Assembly (NCBI GenBank): GCA_005879255.1
Contig: VBKY01000184.1
Location: 43,573-69,995 of the forward strand
Direction of reading: 5' to 3'
Length of the DNA stretch: 26,423 nt
DNA from: Deltaproteobacteria bacterium
GTDB taxonomy: Bacteria; Desulfobacterota_B; Binatia; UBA9968
Part shown: positions 1-7,889 of the stretch, one piece after another
Layout of the letters: each line of letters begins with the position of its first letter
Numbering within the stretch: position 1 is the stretch's first letter
Translations under genes and position numbers: made by a program
Notes under the pieces: model-generated
Told to the model about the DNA's origin: nothing
Seen by the model: the letters and a program-made list of their open reading frames with translations, nothing else
Database searches by the model: none

Positions 1-1181
1 AAGAGATCGTACGGGACTTTGAAGCGCAGGGGCTGCCATGAGCTTGTAAACGGCATCAGGGCGCCGAAATAGGTGATGACGAATAGAATTGCCAAAGCGC
101 TTGCGAGAGTGATGCCGAGATGGCGTTTGTCACTCTGAATCAATTTCCCGGTTCCGAGCGCGCCGAGAATCAAAAGCACGACGCGAAATCCTTTCTCCAG
201 ATAAGACGAACGAAAAGTCCAGTATCCCTTCGGTCCGAGGTAATCCTTGAGGAAAGTCAACGGATCAGAGCTGGCGAACAGCGGTAGCTGACCGACGATT
301 TGCTCGGATATGTCATCCCCACGGTGGGAGATTGCGGGAATGAGCCACGGAGAGTTGCAAAGCAAGGAAAGTAGCGCTGCTAGGATGACACTCGCCAGCA
401 GACGGACTGTCAATAAACGCGGCTCAATGATGAGCAAAGCCATGACCGGCGGCAGTAACATGACCAGACTTTGAACGTGGAGCGGTAGAATGGATACTGC
501 GAACATGAGCAAGCCAATATGAACAGGTCCAAATGGCGGCGCCTGTTTAGCGATCCGATAGAAAAGTGAGACTCCCAAAATGCTTAGATAGGATGCTGCG
601 GGAAAACCGATCATGCCGTAGAAAAACATCTCTCTGGGCAATGAGTTCCACCAGTAGAGCGTTCCCAATAAAGCCGCCGTTGCCGACGTGAAGTCGCGCG
701 AATCGTCGTCGAAGAAAAAATTTCGCGCCGCACAGTACATGATCCAAGGTATGCTCGCCATCGCCACAAACGCGCAGACTTTGAACCATTGGACCGGTGA
801 CAGGAGGACGGCTGACAGAGCGAGGGACAAAAATTCAAAGAACTTGATGCTTAGATCTTGAATCGTGTTCGACGGATAACCGGCCATGAAAAAAGGGTTA
901 TACCCCCACAAAGAATGATCCTGGCGCCAAAACGCTTCGAGGGATTTCAAATGATGAAAGTGGAGGCCCCAATCCTGGTCAACAATTGGCTGGCTGTCGA
1001 ACAAGCCAACGATCGGCGAAAACAGCGAGGCCAAGCCCAAGGAATGAAGCACAAAGACGCTCGATACTAAGATGACCGCAGGCTTGCCGACCCATCGATG
1101 AGTTCGCACCTGACCTTGAGGTCGCAAATGCTCCACTGAGCTTTGGGGTTTTGTCTTACGCCTTGGATTTTTCCGTGCCAT
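1..1181 (-). CDS. GT-C-like polytopic membrane glycosyltransferase (3' end cut by window)
   Basis: The minus-strand frame is open from an ATG at 1181 to the window edge, giving about 393 residues without a stop, so the C-terminus lies outside. The N-terminus (residues 1-30) is a basic, Arg/Lys/Pro-rich cytoplasmic tail. A first membrane segment at about residues 33-60 follows. Just after it comes an acidic loop with VDQDW (67-71) and His74/76/77, the place where GT-C enzymes carry their catalytic or metal-binding Asp, then a WGYNPFFMAGYP motif and many hydrophobic segments. This topology suits a lipid-linked sugar transferase or a related integral-membrane family (PMT/ArnT-like or the PTPS-related membrane family). 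It lies 40 bases downstream of a second GT-C gene in the same direction, so the two are probably cotranscribed. No strong Shine-Dalgarno is visible. The substrate cannot be told from sequence. Confidence 0.75.
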   Translation of the reverse strand, partial: MARKNPRRKTKPQSSVEHLRPQGQVRTHRWVGKPAVILVSSVFVLHSLGLASLFSPIVGLFDSQPIVDQDWGLHFHHLKSLEAFWRQDHSLWGYNPFFMAGYPSNTIQDLSIKFFEFLSLALSAVLLSPVQWFKVCAFVAMASIPWIMYCAARNFFFDDDSRDFTSATAALLGTLYWWNSLPREMFFYGMIGFPAASYLSILGVSLFYRIAKQAPPFGPVHIGLLMFAVSILPLHVQSLVMLLPPVMALLIIEPRLLTVRLLASVILAALLSLLCNSPWLIPAISHRGDDISEQIVGQLPLFASSDPLTFLKDYLGPKGYWTFRSSYLEKGFRVVLLILGALGTGKLIQSDKRHLGITLASALAILFVITYFGALMPFTSSWQPLRFKVPYDL

Positions 1182-1221
1182 GCGGATGAATTGAGTTTGA
1201 GGTCTCAAACGAGACAATCTA

Positions 1222-2685
1222 TCAGCGAGCATGCATATCAACTTTGAAAGGCACATGGTCCATGCGAAAAGGATTCACCGGATGATAGATCGCGAGCCAG
1301 ACTTCGACGATTATATAAACCAGAAAGAGCGCGATCAGCGCCGCCATCAAGCAGCGTATAAGATTGGCTAGAAGGCGGGAGTGATCGGCCCCTTCCATGC
1401 CGGCGTTAAATGCCAGCAAGAGGGGAAAAAATGATGGAAAGAGCAGGCGGCCTTGAAAGACGCTCCATACGTCAGAGCTCCAGCCTACCGTGACGATCAA
1501 CAAGAAGTTAAGCAGGAAAGTCAACAAAAGAACCCCTTCATAATCGAGCCGATTACGAGCGTGCGCGCTTTGCGCGGTTTCAGCCCAAGCACGGATGCCG
1601 AGAGCCGCCATTGCGATTCGATTCGCTCCGACCAGCATCAACAGGGTAGGGCAGAGCGCGGCGAGATAAATCATCGATCCGAGGTGATTAAAGGGCGATA
1701 CAAGATTGCTGCGGAAGGTCGACTCGGGGATCAAAGAATACCAGAAAGAGCCGTAGAGCATCAGAGGGTAGGAATGGACGGTGGAAGCGGAGATGACCGG
1801 GTCGCGCACCAACTTTAGCAGATTGAAATCGAGCAATGAGGAGATTCCGAGCCACGTCGGTTGTTGTTCGCTCGTCCAATTCCAAAAATCGAGATTGCTG
1901 ACCGTCGGATTGCCAAAGAGAATAAAATTTTCCACGTATTTGTAGCAGCCGAGGAGGCCAGCGGTGAGGACAAACAAAGCAAGCCGTGAGAGAAGCTGCG
2001 AGCTGGGCAAGGTTCGTCGATGGCCAATCAACCAGATGAATAAGATTAAAGGGATTACGAACACCATGATGACGGCCTTGGCTAACAGTCCCAATCCCAG
2101 GCAAATCCCAAGCGAAAAACAATTGGCCAACGACGGAGACAGCTGGATGCGCCAGCTTTGATAAAAGATCAGGATTGACAACAAAATCGCCAGTGTGTCG
2201 TTGGAAATAAATAAGCTAAACAAGACAAATTGAGGTTGAAACGCGGCCAACGCAAGACACCAGGGCCGAATCTTTTCATGTATCCAAGGCAGCTGGCGCA
2301 GCAAATGGGCGATCAGCAGAAATGTGGCAATCGAAAAGAGGAGCGATAGTCCATGAACCGCCGTAACGCCGCCCAGGCGCAGCAATGGCGCGGCGAGAAA
2401 GTAATACAGCGGTGGATGGTACGCTTGATTGAATTGGTCGGAGTGCGCGGGAATCCAGTAGCGGGCGACATAGTCGATCACCAGCAGATGATTATCGTTA
2501 TTGAAAAAACCCATGTACGCGAACACGATAATGCGCACGATGACACCCGCCGCCAGCACGAGCATGAATGCGCGACAGTTGAAAGAGACGGGCAATGGGC
2601 CGGCTGCCGACCGATCGGGAGCGGAAGCGGGTTTTGATCGATCGCGGCGGCGCGGGGTCGTCCGAGGTTTTTTCCTGGCTGCCAT
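1222..2685 (-). CDS. GT-C family integral membrane glycosyltransferase
   Basis: This 487-residue protein begins with a strongly basic, Pro-rich tail (about residues 1-28) and has roughly a dozen hydrophobic segments from residue 38 onward. After the first membrane helix it carries FNNDNH (61-66) and then QAYHPPLYYFLAAP (about 87-100). An acidic first loop followed by HPPLYY is typical of the GT39/ArnT-like GT-C superfamily, which transfers sugars from polyprenyl-phosphate donors on the outer face of the cytoplasmic membrane. The start is the ATG at 2685, and the short C-terminal tail ends in MHAR. It sits between two other GT-C genes (67 bases after the upstream one, 40 before the next), so an operon is likely. 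The substrate is unknown; O-antigen, exopolysaccharide or lipid modification are all possible. Confidence 0.82.
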   Translation of the reverse strand: MAARKKPRTTPRRRDRSKPASAPDRSAAGPLPVSFNCRAFMLVLAAGVIVRIIVFAYMGFFNNDNHLLVIDYVARYWIPAHSDQFNQAYHPPLYYFLAAPLLRLGGVTAVHGLSLLFSIATFLLIAHLLRQLPWIHEKIRPWCLALAAFQPQFVLFSLFISNDTLAILLSILIFYQSWRIQLSPSLANCFSLGICLGLGLLAKAVIMVFVIPLILFIWLIGHRRTLPSSQLLSRLALFVLTAGLLGCYKYVENFILFGNPTVSNLDFWNWTSEQQPTWLGISSLLDFNLLKLVRDPVISASTVHSYPLMLYGSFWYSLIPESTFRSNLVSPFNHLGSMIYLAALCPTLLMLVGANRIAMAALGIRAWAETAQSAHARNRLDYEGVLLLTFLLNFLLIVTVGWSSDVWSVFQGRLLFPSFFPLLLAFNAGMEGADHSRLLANLIRCLMAALIALFLVYIIVEVWLAIYHPVNPFRMDHVPFKVDMHAR

Positions 2686-2752
2686 ATTAGACCCGTTTCA
2701 TCGCCTGCAAGCTCATAGCACCGCATTGCTGGAAAGCAGGGCTTGTCTTTGA

Positions 2753-4675
2753 TTACTTGACGGTCGATGCATCAGCTACCGGAGGTGATTCAGGCGTGTT
2801 TTCACGATGTAAAGTCGCCACAGAGAGAAACGGTTCCTGATAAATATTGCGGATCTGTTTGATAGCAGCGTCGGGGTAGTCTCTTTGAATTAATTCTGCG
2901 AGCTGCCGGTCCGAGCTTCTAAAAATAACCTTTGTCGGTCCGCGGGTCGTCAAATTGTTTGTTTCCATCATGGCGCGCTCGACAAAATAAATATCTTTCG
3001 GGTTGGTGAAATTGCTCAACACCGTTTGACTCGGGTCGTAGCGGCCGGAAAAATTAATCACTGCCAGTTTTCTCGCCGCCGGAGGTAAAATCAGCGGTGG
3101 ATTCGCGTTGACGTATTTCTCTCCGGGTCTTGGATCAACATTGCTAGGATCGAGTATATCCCGGCCAACCAAGATAACCGGCAGGTGATCCCGAGCTATT
3201 TCCAAACCGATAAGGCGCGGCTCGTAGGCCATGACTCGCATGGCGGCGGCGTTGTGCGGTTCCAGGCCAAAATAGAAGTAGAGATTCAAGACGATTATCA
3301 GCATTAATACCGGCCAGGTTACAGCCCCGAAGTACTTTGATATCTGGCGTTCGGCAAATTTGGATTCCGCCTTGTCGATCAGGAACTGCGCGCCAATACC
3401 CGCGATCAAAAACGCAGGAATCATCACCGCCGCCGTTCGATAGACATACGGGGGGCCTTCCTGGCTGACCGAAAATACGCCCGTGGCAAAATTCAGCACA
3501 AGTGTGCAAGCGATCAATCTGGCCGAAAAAGTATTGACGGCCTTAAATAGAATCACCAAGCCAACAATGAAAAGTAAGCCGGTCAGAGGATCCATCATCG
3601 GTAGCCCGGGAAAGTTGTCTCGAGCGTAGGCGCCGCCGATAACAAAAAACATGAGAGCGTGTCGCCAAATGTTGTCCAGGATCGCCGGAACTGGGTTTTG
3701 ACTGTTGAAGACATCGAGCTCCGCGGTTCTTACCCAGAAAGCGCGCGGCTCAAAGAGGTAATAGCAGAGCAGCGGGTAGGCAGCCATTGCTGCTCCGGTT
3801 GCGAAGGCAATCCCATGCTTAAAGATCGAGCGGCCGCGTGTCATCGCGCACTCCACGGCCAAAAAAAATAACAAGGACAGCAGGCAGACTCGGGACGCCA
3901 AATAGCTATAGAGACATAGGCCGGCGGTTAAGCCGGCGGCATAGGCGTAGAGCGGCCGGCCACGCTGCATTGCGAACAGCAGTAGCCAGATCGCCAGGGA
4001 AAACGCCATGATCATAAACGAAGCATCCCAGCCGTATCGGCTGAGCCGAACCGGCCAGTGAGCGAACGTGAAAAGAAGCGTCGTTAGAAGAGCGATGCGT
4101 CGGCTGAAGAGAAGCTGACCGATCAGGAAGACGGCGCCACAGGCGATGACTCCGGGTATTACTGAAAAGAGCTTCATGCTCCAATAGCTAACGCCGAACA
4201 GTTTTTCGATCAGCAGATTGAAATATAAGTAGAGATTGGCGGTTTCCACCCAGCCTTCCATAATTAGCGGCGTGTGGCCGAAGAGGTCGAAAGGTCGATG
4301 GAGGAGCCCAAGACTATTGTTGAGAGTAAATATTTCGTCTGGGTAGGGACCGAGCGGAAGCTCGGCGATTCTAAACAGGCGTATGACGCTAGCCGCTCCC
4401 AGGACAAGTAATAAGCGCGGGAAAGAAAACGACGTCGATGTCAAAGGAAATGCTTCGACCCTATCCCACCAAAAGTAATATGCCCAGATGGCTATTCCGA
4501 AAAGCCACGGCAGCGGCGTCCAGAAGGAGTGTAAATTCGCCAGGATCAAAAGGCAGATTATGGCGCTTAACGTAATGAGTCCGACGAGTCTCTGTAGGGT
4601 TCGCGCGCGCTCTATTTTTCTAGCAGGACTTGTCGGGCGTGGATTGCGGGCCCTTGCTGGTTTTTTCTCTGCCAC
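2753..4675 (-). CDS. Glycosyltransferase family 39/PMT_2-like membrane protein
   Basis: The protein has 640 residues and starts at GTG 4675; an in-frame TGA four codons upstream makes this the first usable start. A basic, Pro/Ala-rich N-terminal tail (1-28) precedes two hairpin membrane segments (about 30-72). Next come RIAELPLGPYPDEIF (about 102-116), the canonical acidic first loop of PMT_2/GT39 enzymes with the likely catalytic PDE at 112-114, and a series of membrane helices to about residue 470. The last 170 residues are a soluble, presumably periplasmic domain with no motif I recognise. It is the first gene of the three-gene GT-C run. The family transfers a sugar from a polyprenyl-phosphate carrier to protein, lipid or glycan. 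Acceptor and donor cannot be inferred here. Confidence 0.85.
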   Translation of the reverse strand: MAEKKPARARNPRPTSPARKIERARTLQRLVGLITLSAIICLLILANLHSFWTPLPWLFGIAIWAYYFWWDRVEAFPLTSTSFSFPRLLLVLGAASVIRLFRIAELPLGPYPDEIFTLNNSLGLLHRPFDLFGHTPLIMEGWVETANLYLYFNLLIEKLFGVSYWSMKLFSVIPGVIACGAVFLIGQLLFSRRIALLTTLLFTFAHWPVRLSRYGWDASFMIMAFSLAIWLLLFAMQRGRPLYAYAAGLTAGLCLYSYLASRVCLLSLLFFLAVECAMTRGRSIFKHGIAFATGAAMAAYPLLCYYLFEPRAFWVRTAELDVFNSQNPVPAILDNIWRHALMFFVIGGAYARDNFPGLPMMDPLTGLLFIVGLVILFKAVNTFSARLIACTLVLNFATGVFSVSQEGPPYVYRTAAVMIPAFLIAGIGAQFLIDKAESKFAERQISKYFGAVTWPVLMLIIVLNLYFYFGLEPHNAAAMRVMAYEPRLIGLEIARDHLPVILVGRDILDPSNVDPRPGEKYVNANPPLILPPAARKLAVINFSGRYDPSQTVLSNFTNPKDIYFVERAMMETNNLTTRGPTKVIFRSSDRQLAELIQRDYPDAAIKQIRNIYQEPFLSVATLHRENTPESPPVADASTVK

Positions 4676-4810
4676 AGCTTTTCTTCACCCAGATCGATCA
4701 GTGGATCCAACACGTAATCTGGTAGGACATTTCTGGTCGGGTGGCTTTAGGAGATAGATTGTCGTGCGTCGCACAGCTGGAGAATAACAAAAGCTATCAC
4801 ATCCAGTATC
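4676..4810. other. Intergenic spacer with small palindrome
   Basis: This 135-base gap lies between the ZIP transporter (ends 4811) and the first GT-C gene (starts 4675), both minus strand. The only structure I see is a perfect short palindrome, gtgcg-t-cgcac, at about 4762-4772, which could be a small operator or chance. No convincing promoter or intrinsic terminator is visible. Confidence 0.3.
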
Positions 4811-5530
4811 TCAGTCCGTGAGCAGAGTTCCCATCCAGCTGACAAGGAGGCCGACGGCCAAAAATACCAGCGTCATCGGGTTGCGCTGTTCGATGCGGTG
4901 AACTTGCGGCAAAATGTCGGCGGTGGCGATGGCCAGAAACGTTCCGGCCGATATGCCGATGGCAACCGCGATATTTTCTGCAGAAAGGGCGCGAAAAAAA
5001 AGATAAGAGACAAGCGCGCCGATGGGTGTGGTCAGCGAGAAAAGTAAGCTCAGCAGACCGACCTGACGCCGGGGCCAACCGGCGGCAAGCAAAATCGAAG
5101 AGATCGAAATGCTGTCGGGCATTTTGTGAATAATCACAGCGAGCAAGACGACGGGGCCGAGTTCCGGCAGGAGCAAGCCTGCGCCGAGCGCAATGCCATC
5201 GAGCAGACTGTGAAGCGATATGCCGAGAAAGGCCGGGATCCCCATTTGATGAAAATCGCAATCGAGCTCTTCGCAAGCGTGAACGAAAACGAATCGCTCC
5301 ATGACAAAAATCAGCAGAAAGCCGGCCAAGATCGGCCAACCAATCGTGCCGGTGAGCACCCGGCCGATTTCCGGTAGCATGTGAAAGAAAACCGCGCCTA
5401 ACAACACGCCCGCGCTGAAGCTCAGCAAAAGGGCTAACGCTCGCTGCGAAAGTTTGCGCAGGAGCGGCAAAAACCCACCGACCAGAGAAATGAAAATGAC
5501 TGTCGGTAAATAAATTCCTAATGCGGCCAT
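4811..5530 (-). CDS. ZIP family metal (zinc/iron) transporter
   Basis: At 239 residues with about eight hydrophobic segments, this has the size and layout of bacterial ZIP permeases such as ZupT, which import Zn2+ and other divalent metals across the inner membrane. The two metal-site helices are visible: HSLLDGIALGAG (H107, D111) in TM4 and HKMPDS (H135, D139) in TM5. FHMLPEI (about 49-55) in TM2 and TADILPQVH (about 203-211) are also family-like. The loop between TM3 and TM4 holds EELDCDFH, a possible cytoplasmic metal-binding stretch. The start is ATG 5530 without a clear ribosome-binding site. The gene stands alone on its strand, about 200 bases from MurU and 135 from the GT-C genes. Metal specificity cannot be assigned. 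Confidence 0.92.
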   Translation of the reverse strand: MAALGIYLPTVIFISLVGGFLPLLRKLSQRALALLLSFSAGVLLGAVFFHMLPEIGRVLTGTIGWPILAGFLLIFVMERFVFVHACEELDCDFHQMGIPAFLGISLHSLLDGIALGAGLLLPELGPVVLLAVIIHKMPDSISISSILLAAGWPRRQVGLLSLLFSLTTPIGALVSYLFFRALSAENIAVAIGISAGTFLAIATADILPQVHRIEQRNPMTLVFLAVGLLVSWMGTLLTD

Positions 5531-5639
5531 ATAGTTTCAATGAGGCCCGAAGCTAACATAGGCCTAGAAGTGTGGCAAACTTGACGCGAAATCGGATAAG
5601 CACAAACAGAGAATTACTGGAGAACAGCCGTGCTTCTCA

Positions 5640-5716
5640 GTTCAAAGTTCAGGCTTCACTATTCAACGTAACTCCCAGGTGGTTTGACTTTGAACCTTAA
5701 ACCTTGAACTTTGAAC
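5640..5716. repeat. Inverted repeat of GTTCAAAGTTCA units
   Basis: The left arm at 5640-5653 reads gttcaaagttcagg and the right arm at 5702-5716 reads ccttgaactttgaac, so 12 bases pair perfectly before a one-base slip. The right side also contains a degenerate direct copy (gactttgaacctt, about 5685-5698). This short-word intergenic repeat sits just downstream of the minus-strand murU-like gene (ends 5730). A hairpin there could act as a transcription end or RNA-stability element, but there is no clean T-tract. A related sequence occurs inside the 3' end of the nitrilase gene near 8846-8878. Confidence 0.6.
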
Positions 5717-5729
5717 GGTATTTCTGGTC

Positions 5730-6479
5730 TTAGTATACGTAGTGTAGCCTGACTCGTCCGAGACCCAGACTGTCCTCGGCATTTTTGATCCGCTCGCTGG
5801 TGCCAAGGTCCTGCCAAAAACCTTCGAAGCAAAATCCATAGAGAGCTTCGCCTGCCAGCAGCATTTTCGGATAAGTCTCCTTGGTCGTGCTGAATTTTTG
5901 CCGCGCTCCGCTGGCATTCATGTAGTCGAAAACCTTGGGCTCCAAAATCTGTACGCCGGTAAACATCAGCTTGCGAATCGGCCCAGACGGGCCAATCGGC
6001 GCTTTGCTCTGCAGGAAGCGACAGATTTTTCCGCTCTCGTCCACGTCCATCGAGCCGTATTGATCGGCATTTTCGTCGGGACGAAGGACCAGAGTTGTTG
6101 CGGCGCTCACTTTTTTATGAAAAGCGATGGCTTCAGCAAGATTCAAATCGATGAGCGCGTCCGTATTGATAACGATGAAAGCGCCGTCGTGCAGGAAGGG
6201 TTTGGCTTTGAGAAGCCCGCCGCCGGTATCCAACAACTCCGGTTCGTCGGAGTAAGTAATCTCTACTCCAAGCTTGCTGCCGTCACCGAGATACTTTTCG
6301 ATTTGATCGCCGAATTGATGCAAATTGATGATGATCTCGCGAATCCCATAGTGGCGCAGCAACATTAGCGGATACTCGATCATCGGCCGGCCGCCAACGG
6401 GTACGAGGGCCTTGGGTAGGTTGTCGGTGAGTGGGCGTAAGCGGGTTCCCTGGCCGGCGGCGAGCACCATCGCCTTCAT
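5730..6479 (-). CDS. murU: MurU-like sugar-1-phosphate nucleotidyltransferase
   Basis: This 249-residue protein is a Rossmann-type nucleotidyltransferase. It shows the signature MVLAAGQGTRLRPLT (residues 4-18) with K23 of the following PKALVPV, a GRPMIEYPL motif (30-38), TGGGLL (85-90) and NTDALID (105-111), whose D107 should bind the catalytic metal. It ends with the WQDLGT motif common to sugar-nucleotide pyrophosphorylases. Its ATG overlaps the stop of the upstream kinase gene by four bases (ATGA), so translation is coupled. An AmgK-type kinase followed by such a transferase is the known arrangement of the peptidoglycan-recycling pair AmgK-MurU, which converts MurNAc to UDP-MurNAc while bypassing MurA. 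An alternative is a heptose-1-phosphate or other NDP-sugar route, so the symbol rests mostly on context. Confidence 0.85.
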   Translation of the reverse strand: MKAMVLAAGQGTRLRPLTDNLPKALVPVGGRPMIEYPLMLLRHYGIREIIINLHQFGDQIEKYLGDGSKLGVEITYSDEPELLDTGGGLLKAKPFLHDGAFIVINTDALIDLNLAEAIAFHKKVSAATTLVLRPDENADQYGSMDVDESGKICRFLQSKAPIGPSGPIRKLMFTGVQILEPKVFDYMNASGARQKFSTTKETYPKMLLAGEALYGFCFEGFWQDLGTSERIKNAEDSLGLGRVRLHYVY

Positions 6480-7552
6480 GTCATTGCCTCAAAATGTTCC
6501 TCGAGCAGCGGCAGGACATCCCTCGCTTGCGCGACCTGCGCGAGGTTGCGTTTCAGGCGTCGCACGGTCGGCGGAACGAATTTCATGTAGCCCGACTTTC
6601 CCTTCACTTGGTCGAGATAATAAAAGCGACCAACGACCTTTAGGTCTCTTTGAATCGCCGATAGGCGATAGATTTCGAAAAATTCATCCGCGTGGATTGT
6701 GCCACCTTCGAGATCGGACTTCTGGTCGATGTAATAACGGACCATGTGGACTTCTAGAGGCGGCTTAATGATGCTGTCGGTGACGCGATCATTGAGCAGC
6801 GACGCGAGATCGTATTGCGGCGGTGCCAGCAAGGCATCTTGGAAATCGATAACGCGCACCGCTTCGTCATGAATCATCAAATTCCAGCTATGATAATCGC
6901 GATGGTTCAAGCAGGCAGTTTGGCGGTCCAATATTTCGGCGATTTTCGCGAAGGTTTTTCTCAACTCATCGATGGCTGTGGCCTCGACTTGCGCGCCGGG
7001 ACGCTTCTCCAAGCCGTACTCGATAAAATGTTCGAACTCCCAATTGTAAAGCTTGAAGTCGAAACGCTGCTGGAAGGCGATACAAGACTCGTCTCGTCGT
7101 TTGTTACCGCGAACCTGCAAGTTTAAAAGCTCATCGATGGCCTTTTGGTACCAAGCGATGATCTCGGGCTCCGGCAGTCCTTGGACGCGATCCCATAGCG
7201 CGGTGTCGCCCAAGTCTTCGAGCAAGAGAATGCCTTCACGTTCCCATTGGCCGTAGAGCTTGGGAACCTTCACCCCGATGTTGCTGAGAAAGCGATGTAC
7301 GTTCAAGAACGGCAATTCGCTGGGGCCTTCTTTAAAAATTGCCAATTCCTCGCTGGAGAGCGGCAACCCGGTTCCGCCCGGAAGCTCCATCACGACGACG
7401 GATTTGGGCGCGCCCGGTCCGCTAAGGTGAGCGCGATAGTAGCGCCGGCTCGATGCATCACCGGCGAGCGGTGCGAGCGAATCCAGCGTTACACCGGCAC
7501 CAAACAGGGCGTGGATCTTGTCGGCGATGCGCTGAGAGATCTGCTCGATCAC
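6476..7552 (-). CDS. amgK: AmgK-like aminoglycoside-phosphotransferase-fold sugar kinase
   Basis: This 358-residue kinase of the APH/choline-kinase fold shows GDASSRRYYR (31-40), the conserved N-terminal motif of AmgK-type kinases. It also has the hinge LLLEDLGD (109-116), the catalytic loop NHRDYHSWNLM (216-226, D219 as base) and the metal-binding DFQDA (236-240). AmgK phosphorylates MurNAc and GlcNAc at the anomeric carbon, and the four-base overlap with the MurU-like gene downstream supports that role. The start is GTG 7552; no in-frame ATG exists between it and the upstream gene, though the frame stays open further 5'. A 22-codon reading frame (ATG at 7614) ends with a TGA overlapping this GTG, which may be chance. 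The selenoprotein gene lies 95 bases upstream on the same strand. Confidence 0.87.
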   Translation of the reverse strand: MIEQISQRIADKIHALFGAGVTLDSLAPLAGDASSRRYYRAHLSGPGAPKSVVVMELPGGTGLPLSSEELAIFKEGPSELPFLNVHRFLSNIGVKVPKLYGQWEREGILLLEDLGDTALWDRVQGLPEPEIIAWYQKAIDELLNLQVRGNKRRDESCIAFQQRFDFKLYNWEFEHFIEYGLEKRPGAQVEATAIDELRKTFAKIAEILDRQTACLNHRDYHSWNLMIHDEAVRVIDFQDALLAPPQYDLASLLNDRVTDSIIKPPLEVHMVRYYIDQKSDLEGGTIHADEFFEIYRLSAIQRDLKVVGRFYYLDQVKGKSGYMKFVPPTVRRLKRNLAQVAQARDVLPLLEEHFEAMT

Positions 7553-7618
7553 CTTCGGCCTTTGCTTGGGCTGGTTGACGATTTGACTGGATGGAAGCGC
7601 GATCCGTTCGTCATGGCT

Positions 7619-7636
7619 CGCCGGCGACCGCCGGCG
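7619..7636 (-). other. GC-rich hairpin between selenoprotein and amgK-like genes
   Basis: On the minus strand the bases form a 7-bp perfect stem (cgccggc / gccggcg) with a four-base ggtc loop. It lies 12 bases after the selenoprotein stop codon and about 67 bases before the kinase GTG. No T-tract follows in the direction of transcription, so it is more likely an RNA-stability or attenuation element than a full terminator. Confidence 0.35.
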
Positions 7637-7647
7637 CGCTAGACCTC

Positions 7648-7863
7648 TCAGGAACCACCGAAGCCGATGGTGACTTTACCGGCTTCGACGATGACGGGAA
7701 CATTGCGGCGGCCATTGGCATGTTGCAACATTCGTGCAAGACCTTGCTCGTCTTCCAATACGTTGACGTACTCGAACGGAATTTTGCGGCGGGCATAAGC
7801 CTCCCGGGCGCCCGAGGTGTAGGGTCAGAGGTCTTTTCCAAAGATAAGAACTTTTTCGTCCAT
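7648..7863 (-). CDS. Glutaredoxin-like selenoprotein (UXX-star type) with in-frame TGA
   Basis: Reading from ATG 7863 to TGA 7648 gives 71 residues if the TGA at 7825-7827 (codon 13) is read as selenocysteine. The start reads MDEKVLIFGKDL-U-PYT, placing U13 exactly where glutaredoxins have the first Cys of CPYC/CPYT. A thioredoxin-fold pattern follows: GAREAYARRKI helix, FEYVNV strand (30-35), a helix with MLQ, then VPVIVE (55-60) with the cis-proline P56, and a C-terminal GKVTIGFGGS. The sequence on both sides of the TGA is clearly one protein, and a stop (TAA) just upstream of ATG 7863 fixes the start. It resembles the short glutaredoxin-like (seleno)protein families called UXX-star, whose role is presumed redox but not well defined. 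The amgK/murU-like genes follow on the same strand. Decoding needs SelA-D and tRNA-Sec elsewhere in the genome. The alternative is a Cys-to-stop mutation or sequencing error. Confidence 0.85.
7801..7817 (-). promoter_or_regulatory. Candidate bacterial SECIS stem-loop
   Basis: Just 3' of the in-frame TGA (7827-7825), the minus-strand RNA can fold CCUCGG with CCGGG(A)G. That is a 5-bp core plus one pair across a bulged A, with apical loop GCGC at 7811-7808. The loop begins 14 bases after the UGA (17 counting it) and its first base is G. Bacterial SECIS elements usually have a short stem, a 3-14-base loop with a G in its first two positions, and a loop about 16-37 bases from the UGA. The fit is good but at the short end. 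The same bases also encode GAREAY, as expected for a SECIS inside the reading frame. Confidence 0.5.
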
Positions 7864-7889
7864 TTTTTAACGAACCGTCTTTAACAGCA

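Noticed and set aside
4797..5540. A 247-codon minus-strand frame overlapping the ZIP transporter
   Set aside because: It is rich in Arg, His and Ser with no membrane segments. The alternative frame has eight helices and both ZIP metal motifs.
5898..6368. A 156-codon plus-strand frame
   Set aside because: It is antisense to the nucleotidyltransferase and has no recognisable domain.
7549..7614. A 22-codon minus-strand frame (ATG 7614) whose TGA overlaps the amgK-like GTG
   Set aside because: It has no ribosome-binding site and no recognisable peptide. The coupling geometry is suggestive but too weak to call a gene.
7611..7841. A 76-codon minus-strand frame overlapping the selenoprotein gene
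   Set aside because: Its translation is low-complexity (many Ser/Pro/Ala) with no domain, whereas the other frame on the same strand gives a coherent glutaredoxin-like protein through the TGA.
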